64,000 nt of DNA from Euclidia mi (Eukaryota; Arthropoda; Insecta; Lepidoptera; Erebidae). The stretch spans positions 60,178,047 through 60,242,046 of the forward strand of contig OX123197.2 of the NCBI GenBank assembly GCA_944739405.2, read 5' to 3'. A program made the translations under genes and the position numbers. The notes under the pieces were generated by a model, which was not told the DNA's origin, ran no database searches, and was given only the letters and a program-made list of their open reading frames with translations. Each line of letters begins with the position of its first letter. Positions within the stretch are counted from its first letter, which is position 1. This document shows, piece after piece, positions 56,138 to 64,000 of this stretch.

Positions 56138-57945
56138 AGTATGTATTAAATAGCGATAATAAAACTAAGGCTACATGGTCTTTGATAAAACATCAAACCC
56201 AAAATATTAACACACTAAAACCTACCATAGATTACATCATTCATAACAACACAGAATTAAAATCACCCACAGATATAGTTAGTGCTTTTAACAATATGTA
56301 CATCACACAAAATCACGATTCTACAATCAAGAGTAGCCATGTGATTGATACTGCTCAAAATTCTAAATCAATTTTTCTTTTTCCTGTTGATAAATGCGAA
56401 ATCATAAACATTACTAGGAACCTAAAAAACAAGACTAGCTTTGGTATTGATGGTATTCCAGTAAATATTGTCAAGGATAGCATAAATTATACAGCCGATG
56501 CACTTGTACACATCATAAATTTGATGTTGGAAAGTGGCGTATTTCCTGAGAGCCGTAAAGTAGCTATAGTTAAACCCATACATAAAAAAGGATCCAAGCA
56601 TGAGATAAACAACTATAGACCGATTGCACTATTACCGAGTTTTTCAAAAACTTTTGAAATGGTTATTCATACCAGACTAGTAAAATTTTTCGACCATCAC
56701 AGCACTCTTAGCGCTAACCAATTTGGCTTCCAAAAAAATAAAAGCACATCGTTAGCAATTTTCAAACATTTTCAAAGCATATGGGATGGGATAAATAGAA
56801 AGAAAAGGTGTACCGCTTTATTCCTAGATATGTCTAAAGCATTCGACTGCGTAGACTTCGAAATTCTCTTACACCAGTTAGAAAACACCGGCATCAGGGG
56901 AGTTGCAAATAACTTAATAGGATCATATTTAAGAAATAGAAAACAAGCTACAGTTATTGAGCACTATGAGAAAAAATCCAAGTCGCTACTTTCTACGCAA
57001 TCAAGCTTTGAAAATGTTCTATTAGGGGTACCGCAGGGCAGCATTTTGGGACCATTGTTATTTTTGGTCTATGTAAACAATCTTCCTAACACAATAAAAC
57101 ATTTGTGCGTAATGTATGCGGATGACGCAACTATTTTTATATGTAATGACAGTTTGAGTGAACAAGAATACAATATTGAAATAAGCAATACGCTAGAGAC
57201 AGTAACCAGCTGGCTAGCATCCATCAATTTAAAAGTTAACCTTACAATAACTAAGCTAATGCAATTTAGGAATTATAAATATAAACCGCCACTATTAAAT
57301 ATACTTCATTCAAATACTTCGATTGAAGAAGTAAAACAAATAAATTTCCTTGGGGTCACTATAGACCACCACTTAAATTGGAAAGATCATATAGAGAAAG
57401 TCAATAAAAAATTATCATCTTACTGTTATACTTTGTCCATACTTGTTGAAACGGCTTCCCCAAATATTGCTAAAACAGCTTACTTCGGTTACGTTTACCC
57501 ACTGTTAACTTATGGAATTATATACTGGGGCAATTCATGTGAAATCCAATCTACATTTGTCTTACAAAAGAGATGTTTACGCATTATCTATAACATGTAC
57601 AATATAGAATCACTTAGAACTGTTTTTTGTGAAAAAGGTTTCCTTACACTAACAAGTATTTACATTTTGCAGCTTTGTCTATTTGTAAAAAATAACGGCA
57701 CTTTTTTTGAACTTAAGTGTAATTCCAAATCTAATATACGTAGTAAATATAAAAATAACTTAACTTTACCAAATATAAAAAACAATGTTTATTATAAAAG
57801 CGCATATATAACAGCGATTAGAGTTTTCAACCATCTACCTGTAGAAATAAAAAAATTTGAAGGCAAATTGTTTAAAACTGTCTTAAAGAAATGGTTAATT
57901 AAATCCGCTTTTTACGATATGCAAGAGTATTTTGCTTCCAAGTGA
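56125..57945 (+). pseudogene. LINE-B ORF2, reverse transcriptase part
   Basis: Complete RT: SFGIDGIPVNIV, NNYRPIALLPSFSKTFE, NQFGFQKNKSTS, LDMSKAFDCVDFE, LGVPQGSILGPLLF, VMYADDATIF (catalytic, about 57112) and a long C-terminal region to the stop at 57943. Uninterrupted over about 600 codons. Separated from the endonuclease by one frameshift. Confidence 0.88.
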
Positions 57946-58098
57946 TACAATTTTGTTAAATTAAGATAGTATTGTTTTGTCCATAATTAAAAAAATTACT
58001 TTTATTTGTGCTATTGCAATGCCCGACAGGGTAGACTGTTGAAACAATATCTAATTTTAAGAACACATTTCATGTACCTACACAGTTTAAGCAATAAA

Positions 58099-58905
58099 TG
58101 TCTTTGTCTTTGTCTTTGTCTTTGTCTTTGTCTTTGTCTTTGTCTTTGTCTTTGTCTTTGTCTTTGTCTTTGTCTTTGTCTTTGTCTTTGTCTTTGTCTT
58201 TGTCTTTGTCTTTGTCTTTGTCTTTGTCTTTGTCTTTGTCTTTGTCTTTGTCTTTGTCTTTGTCTTTGTCTTTGTCTTTGTCTTTGTCTTTGTCTTTGTC
58301 TTTGTCTTTGTCTTTGTCTTTGTCTTTGTCTTTGTCTTTGTCTTTGTCTTTGTCTTTGTCTTTGTCTTTGTCTTTGTCTTTGTCTTTGTCTTTGTCTTTG
58401 TCTTTGTCTTTGTCTTTGTCTTTGTCTTTGTCTTTGTCTTTGTCTTTGTCTTTGTCTTTGTCTTTGTCTTTGTCTTTGTCTTTGTCTTTGTCTTTGTCTT
58501 TGTCTTTGTCTTTGTCTTTGTCTTTGTCTTTGTCTTTGTCTTTGTCTTTGTCTTTGTCTTTGTCTTTGTCTTTGTCTTTGTCTTTGTCTTTGTCTTTGTC
58601 TTTGTCTTTGTCTTTGTCTTTGTCTTTGTCTTTGTCTTTGTCTTTGTCTTTGTCTTTGTCTTTGTCTTTGTCTTTGTCTTTGTCTTTGTCTTTGTCTTTG
58701 TCTTTGTCTACGTCTTTGTCTTTGTCTTTGTCTTTGTCTTTGTCTTTGTCTTTGTCTTTGTCTTTGTCTTTGTCTTTGTCTTTGTCTTTGTCTTTGTCTT
58801 TGTCTTTGTCTTTGTCTTTGTCTTTGTCTTTGTCTTTGTCTTTGTCTTTGTCTTTGTCTTTGTCTTTGTCTTTGTCTTTGTCTACGTCTTTGTCTTTGTC
58901 TTTGT
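58099..58905 (+). repeat. (TTTGTC)n tail of LINE-B, about 134 units
   Basis: Almost pure hexanucleotide array starting right after AATAAATG. Two interrupted units (TCTACG) lie at 58707 and 58881, 174 bp (29 units) apart. It yields spurious SLSL, LCLC, QRQR and DKDK reading frames. Many CR1-type LINEs end in short tandem repeats; this one is expanded. Confidence 0.95.
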
Positions 58906-59100
58906 CCTCTACATTCATTACTCTTTTCATACATGCTCGCCGGTTACGGGTAAATCGGACTTTTCCGTTTTTGAATACGTCCCCAATTTGGTCGACGAAC
59001 GTCTTACTAGGTCTGCCGCAACCGACTTGCCCACATCTGCCTTATATATTTGGTTCGCAAATCTTTTTCACCCACATAATATTATATTCCATAATAACTA
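58906..59100 (-). repeat. Right half of the repeat split by LINE-B
   Basis: CCTCTACATTCATTACTC...ATGCTCGCCGGTTACGG...TCGGACTTTTCCG continues the copy broken at 53286. It runs on beyond the part seen at 28722, with GTCTTACTAGGTCTGCCGC. Confidence 0.7.
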
Positions 59101-59149
59101 ATAAAATTATTACTTATAATTATTATATTCTTTAAACAAGCCTTAGTAG

Positions 59150-59804
59150 TAGTGGGCGTTTAAACGACAAGCTGTAAACACAAACTGTTTATCAACATAA
59201 GCTTATGCGTTCGTTTATAAGTACAGGCCGATTTCGTTTAAACGGAAAGCAACATCACAAACTGTTTACGCTGCCGTTGAACGACAACGATTCGCGATCT
59301 TTAGGTTGGCCGCACTGCTCACTGCTTTTTAAAAGTAATATTGAAAATGAACTCAACGTATGTGAACATAGAGACTAATATACAAACAAACACGTCAACA
59401 TTAGGATTAAGCTACTAAATTACGAGTTGTTTGTTTACGTAATAATATTTAAAGTAAAAAGTATTTTGTTTTTAGTTGCATAAACTTTCGTTTAAACGAT
59501 TTGTTTTTTTTTCAATGTATTGTTAGTATGATAGTATGCTTTTCACGGCCATTACGTAAGTGCATACGTACGCAAAAATATAAATTGGAACTTTTACGTG
59601 CGAAAATTAAACCTGTGACTGTCAATAGTTTAAATTTTGTATATATTAAATTAATTTAGTTCACAAGCGGGCAGCGGCAGCATGTCCGCTTTCACAGCGA
59701 ATTACAAAAAGCGTTTTAAGTGAAAAGCTTTTTCAAAAGCACGCTTTTCAATATAAGTACAACGTTGTAAGCGTTGTTGAAATTAAGCCGTTTATCACAC
59801 TCCT
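59150..59804. mobile_element. 655-bp MITE with 12-bp flanking duplication
   Basis: Flanked by AAGCCTTAGTAG on both sides (59138-59149, 59805-59816). The ends are weakly inverted (TAGTGGGCGTTTAAACG / AGGAGTGTGATAAACGG). Non-coding. The duplication may be shorter (9 bp), as in Mutator-like elements. Confidence 0.65.
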
Positions 59805-59816
59805 AAGCCTTAGTAG

Positions 59817-60388
59817 ATAGATTTGATGGTACAAAAGCAAAGTTAAAATGAAATAAACATATTAAGCATTTCAATGCTCATTTCCGCATTTTTTATAATT
59901 ATAATTAATTAAGTTAACAGCTTCAGCTCAGAATGTTGATAAAAAAATAAAGCGTAATTTCCTTATTTTATTAACTTTTTCCGCTATGTTAAATTTATGT
60001 GCATTTCATCGTGGCGGTATTGCTGATAGCATTTCAATCATAGGTGACGCATATATGCATTTTATTAAAAAAGCATCATGCCTTTTTGGTAAGTTTTCGG
60101 CGAATGAAGATACCAGATTTTTTGCTATTACTGAAAATGTTAAGTTTTTTTTTAATGTTATGTCGATGTTGTTGGTCTGTTAAGGATTAAAAAAGATTGA
60201 TGGTAATGTGGCGATTTTTGTTTTTATTTTATGTGTTTGAGTAAAATTTCCTCGATTGGTGTACGATTTCATAGTGAGAAGTGACCACCGTCTCAAACCA
60301 TGAAACCAAACTGAAAATTGATTTGACAAAGAAAGTTTCCATTACAATTCTCAAGGTAACAATAATTATATGACTCATGAACAAGTCT
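59817..60388. other. No recognisable gene
   Basis: A 65-codon ORF at 59986 has no motif. The end may include the start of the RTE 5' UTR. Confidence 0.3.
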
Positions 60389-60616
60389 CAGAACTCGGCG
60401 TCGGGACGTGACGACCCCACCGCCAACTGAAAGAGCCTCTGACGAGTAGATACTCGTCATAGTATCCCCCCCAGTGCAAGCAGCCAACCGAAAGATGGCG
60501 GTCAAACCATCCGAACCTGGCGGAAGTAAATCCCAAGTTGCTAGATGGGCAGCAGCGTCCAGCACTAAAAACTTCCGCCACTGCGATCGCCAATACGCCT
60601 GCCAAACGTGGCGATT

Positions 60617-61933
60617 ATGGCAAATCCCCCATACATGAACCACACCAATAAAAACCGGCCCCTAGTCCCCGGCGGCCCCGCTAGTCCTGGTTATGGTAGC
60701 GGCCATGGTAACGGCGGGGCAAGGGGTGCGAAGAATCTCCGGATGAGATCGGGCTACCACTACCAACGACAATTGGCCCTGGCAATACTGAACACGCGCA
60801 CACTGCGGACCAACGAGAAGATTGTCGAGCTGGAAGAAGAATTGAGCAAGTTGCGATGGGATATCATAGCCCTATCTGAAGTCCGAAGACAGGGGGAGGA
60901 CTCGATAGTTCTCAATTCCGGCAACTTGCTCTTCTACCGGGAGGGCGACCAACAGTCCCAAGGTGGTGTCGGGTTCATCGTCCACAAATCTCTCGTGACC
61001 AACGTGGTAAATATCGGGAGTGTGTCGAGCAGGGTAGCGTACCTTATACTCAGAATATCCAAGCGGTATTCGCTGAAGGTCATACAGGTATACGCTCCGA
61101 CCTCGACACACCCCGATGAGGAGGTGGAAGCCATGTACGAGGACATATCTCGGGCTATACATGGCTTCAAAACCCATTACACCGTTTTCATGGGAGATTT
61201 TAACGCGAAACTGGGCAAACGTGACGGTGATGAGCTGAGAGTGGGGCAATTTGGTTATGGGCATCGGAATTCCCGGGGTCACTTGCTGGCTAGCTTTATG
61301 GAGAAGAAAGGCCTCAATATGATGAATTCCTTCTTCAAGAAGCGAGAATGCCGCAAGTGGACCTGAGTAAGTCCAGACGGTGCCAACAAAAATGAGATCG
61401 AATTTATCATGTCGACGAAGAGGCAGATATTCAATGATGTCTCCGTGATCAATTCACTTAAAGTGGGGAACGACCACCGAATGGTAAGAGGCACATTGAA
61501 TATCTGTACAAGCCTCGAACGGTCGAGGTTGATAAAGTCCACGCTCCAACCGGCACCGGTTCATATCCAAAACCCCGAGAGCTTTCAGCTCGAACTCAAG
61601 AACCGTTTCGAATGCCTGGGCGAATGCGTAAATGTGGACGAGTACAGTAACGGGTTCGTGGATGCTGTCCATACAACAGGGGCTAAATTCTTTAAGCCCC
61701 AGAAAAGCAAGAGAACCAGCAAGATCTCGGGTCCGACCCTCGAGCTGTTAGAGGAAAGGCGCAAGATGGTTCTGCTATCCTCCGACGACATGCCGAAATA
61801 TCGGCACCTCAACAGACAGATCTCTAAGTCTCTGACTCGCGATCTCCGCCAATATAACACAAAATGTGTATCGAGCGGAATAAGGGATCCAAAGTGTTCC
61901 AGAGGGATCTGTCTGTTGGGCAGAGTCAGCTGA
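60617..61933 (+). pseudogene. RTE ORF, endonuclease part
   Basis: ATG at 60617 (MANPPYMN). Endonuclease motifs: AILNTRTLRTNEK, LSEVRRQG, GGVGFIVHK, VYAPTS, FMGDFNAKLG and GNDHRMVRG. One in-frame TGA at 61364 stands where related copies should have tryptophan (RKWT-stop-VSPDG); the same frame then continues to 61933. A frameshift near 61870 leads into the RT. In a live element this domain nicks DNA for target-primed reverse transcription. Confidence 0.85.
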
Positions 61934-63470
61934 CAAGGCTGAAGACGGAGGATGGCAGAATCGTATCGTCCAAGCCTGAGCTCGTGGAGGAGATCGAAAG
62001 GTTCTATGGACAGCTATACACGACTACGCAACAACCCGCAAGTACTCTAGCGTCAGACCCTAGAGCTGGATTGACCCGACACTATACCGAAGATATCCCG
62101 GACTTCAGCATGCACGAGATTAGTGTGGCTCTCAAACAGCTCAAAAGCAACAAGGCGCCGGGTGATGACGGAATTACGAGCGAGCTTCTGAAGGCTGGCG
62201 GTGCACCCGCTAGAGAAGCCCTTTGGAAGCTATTTAATTCCGTCATTCTCGCGGGTAAAACGCCACAGCCGTGGCACAGAGGTGTGGTGGTGCTTTTCTT
62301 TAAGAAAGGGGATAAAACCCTCTTAAAGCACTACAGACCCATCACACTTCTGAGCCACGTCTACAAGCTGTTTTCGAGGGTCATCACGAATCCTCTCGAG
62401 AGCAAGCTAGACGACTTCCAGCCTCCCGAACAAGCCGGTTTCCGCAAAGGCTATAGTACCATAGACCACATACATACGCTGCGGCAGGTTATACAGAAGT
62501 CCAAGGAGTATAACCAGCCCCTATGCTTGGCATTTGTGGACTATGAGAAAGCCTTCGATTCGATCGAAACCTGGGCAGTGCTACAGTCTCTCCAACGGTG
62601 CCGGATTGATATATCGAAGTGCTGAAGTGTTTGTATGAAAACGCCACTACGTCAGTCCGCCTCCAGGATCAGAGTTCGAAACCTATTCAACTCTAACGAG
62701 GAGTGAGACAGGGGAATGTCATATCCCCGAAACTGTTTACCACTGCGCTGGAGGATGTTTTCAAGCTTCTGGACTGTAATGGACTCGGCATCAACATCAA
62801 CGGCGAGTACATCAGTCACCTTCGATTCGCAGACGATATTGTAGTCATGGCTGAGACCATGGAAGACCTAGGCACAGTGCTCGATGGCCTCTGTAGAGTC
62901 TCCCAACAAGTAGGTCTTAAGACGAACATGGACAAGACGAAAATCATGTCGAACGTCCATGATGTACCTGCTCCTATTCAGGTTGGGAACTCTACGCTCG
63001 AAGTCGTCGACAAGTATATCTACCTGGGACAAGTAGTCCAACTAGGTAGGTCCAACCTCGAGAAAGAGGTCAATCGTTGAATCTAACTCGGTTGGGTAGC
63101 GTTCGGGAAGCTACGACATATTATCTTCTCGTCCGATATCCCGCAATGTCTCAAGACGAAAGTCTTTGACCAGTGTGTGTTGCCAATGATGACTTACGGA
63201 TCAGAGACGTGGTCGCTCACTATGGGTCTTATCAGAAGGCTCAAGGTCACTCAGAGGGCGATGGAGAGAGCTATGCTTGGAGTTTCCCTGCGAGATCGAA
63301 TCAGAAATGAGGAGATCCGCAGTAGAACCAAAGTCGCCGACATAGCTCTCTGGATAGCCAAGCTGAAGTGGCAGTGGGCAGGGCTCATAGCTCGAAGAAC
63401 CGATGGCCGTTGGGGCAGAAAGGTTCTGGAGTGGCGGCCACGTACCGGATGACGCAGCAGAGGTAGGCCC
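61864..63470 (+). pseudogene. RTE ORF, reverse transcriptase part
   Basis: 61864-62625: NKAPGDDGITSELLKAGG, VVLFFKKGDKTLLKHYRPI, AFVDYEKAFDSIETW. A frameshift near 62610, then from 62703 RQGNVISPKLF, RFADDIVVMAETM (catalytic, about 62826), YIYLGQVVQLG. A TGA at 63078 interrupts, and 63177-63452 gives YGSETWSLTMGLIRR and ERAMLGVSLRDRIRNEEIR. Mutations are few for an RTE copy, so the insertion is moderately recent. Confidence 0.88.
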
Positions 63471-63700
63471 CCCGCAAGGTGGACCGACGATCTCGTCAAG
63501 ATCGCGGGAGGCGGTTGGATGCGGGCGGCTCAATACCGGTCTGTGTGGAGAACCTTGGGGGAGGCCTATGTCCAGCAGTGGACGTCGTTTGGCTGATATG
63601 ATGATGATGAACAAGCATTTTCGTCAAAGGTTTCAGATTTCAAACATAGCATAGAAGGCAGTGAAACTCGTATAAGGTAAGCCTTGTAACTTGTACACAG

Positions 63701-63733
63701 AAACAGCTTTTGCTTTTATAGCAAAAGCTGTTT
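63701..63733. repeat. Perfect 14-bp hairpin
   Basis: AAACAGCTTTTGCT, a 5-base loop TTTAT, then AGCAAAAGCTGTTT. Lies downstream of LINE-D. Confidence 0.9.
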
Positions 63734-64000
63734 AGGTCTGCCATTCGTACTGTTTTAAGTATAACCAAAATTTCAAAATTTAGTAATTAAATAATACCCA
63801 CTAGCATCAATAAATGAACAAAAACCCATCACACTCGATGCTATTCAATGAATTAATTTATCTTTCAGTTCCCATCAGTTTCACCATGACTGTTAGAATT
63901 CTTTTTTTATAGCTTTTGTACCATGGATTTTTCCCACTTAGTCAAATAGCATGGTTTTTACCAATGAAATGCGTACGATTTTTTTATTGGAAAGGCTTCT
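63734..64000. other. No recognisable feature to window end
   Basis: AT-rich, no ORF or repeat identified. Confidence 0.3.

Larger units (their letters stand above)
53287..58905 (+). mobile_element. LINE-B: nearly full-length CR1/Daphne-like LINE with TTTGTC tail
   Basis: Order: 5' UTR of about 540 bp, ORF1 (53825/53886-54864), spacer, ORF2 endonuclease (55052-56137), ORF2 RT (to 57945), 3' UTR (57946-58098) and a hexanucleotide tail (58099-58905). The insertion point is exact: the host repeat stops at 53286 and resumes at 58906. Only a few frame breaks. It is of the same type as LINE-A. Confidence 0.85.
60389..63610 (+). mobile_element. LINE-D: nearly full-length RTE-clade LINE
   Basis: A GC-rich 5' UTR, a single polyprotein reading (endonuclease then RT) from the ATG at 60617, and the 3' end GGAGGCCTATGTCCAGCAGTGG followed by ATGATGATGATGA. 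A handful of stops and frameshifts. The family also supplies the fragments at 23962 and 40560 and the tails at 3234 and 44521. Confidence 0.85.

Noticed and set aside
58006..59135. Long ORFs in several frames (SLSL, LCLC, QRQR, DKDK repeats)
   Set aside because: They are translations of the pure TTTGTC array in its different frames; a 6-bp repeat without stops is open in every frame.

Overview
The window looks like nuclear DNA from a lepidopteran insect (moth or butterfly). It is AT-rich and carries repeats I recognise from that order: tRNA-headed SINEs, short Helitrons ending in a CCGCGGG...CTAG motif, an RTE LINE with a GATGATGATGA tail, Jockey 3' ends and a mori-type mariner. I found no convincing host exon, no rRNA or functional tRNA gene, no CRISPR array and no bacterial-style operon. 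Essentially everything that can be identified is transposon-derived. Names beyond the broad class are from memory of family features, since no search could be run.

Layout. 1-6950: sparse DNA with SINE pieces and minus-strand Helitron ends. 6989-17960: an old CR1/Daphne-like LINE (LINE-A) interrupted twice. A young LTR retrotransposon (7318-10705, ATAC duplication, gag-protease only) sits in ORF1, and a 3,078-bp Helitron (12832-15909) sits in ORF2. The Helitron itself holds an antisense LINE fragment and an OTU-protease remnant. 18000-27990: mostly unidentifiable DNA with SINEs, a Jockey 3' end, an RTE 3' end, a 300-bp MITE and hAT-like palindromes. 27994-36217: three elements with terminal inverted repeats (TIRs); the middle one (30350-34739) contains a decayed LINE and a Helitron, and the last is a mariner relative with a truncated transposase. 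38128-39815: SINEs, including a head-to-head inverted pair. 39987-42408: a TIR element with an AGTT duplication, split by an RTE fragment; next to it is a hAT remnant.

45614-50629: a nested set. An outer element with long degenerate TIRs contains an inner element (46391-50355) with perfect 42-bp TIRs, a TAT duplication and exact 43-bp tandem repeats near both ends. The inner element contains a mariner and a Jockey-like fragment. 50776-52392: a minus-strand LINE (LINE-C) whose truncated end abuts an AAAAG microsatellite. 53287-58905: a nearly complete CR1/Daphne-like LINE (LINE-B) with an approximately 807-bp TTTGTC tail, cleanly splitting a repeat whose uninterrupted copy lies at 28535. 59150-59804: a MITE with 12-bp flanking duplications. 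60389-63610: a nearly full-length RTE LINE (LINE-D).

Functional reading. The only long uninterrupted ORF of plausible function is the gag-protease ORF at 8073-10028. LINE-B and LINE-D are each a few mutations from open. The SINEs end in tails resembling the RTE 3' end, so they were probably mobilised by RTE proteins. The best candidates for something undescribed are the inner TIR element with 43-bp arrays, the LTR carrying tRNA-like A and B boxes, and the Helitron with its captured antisense LINE.
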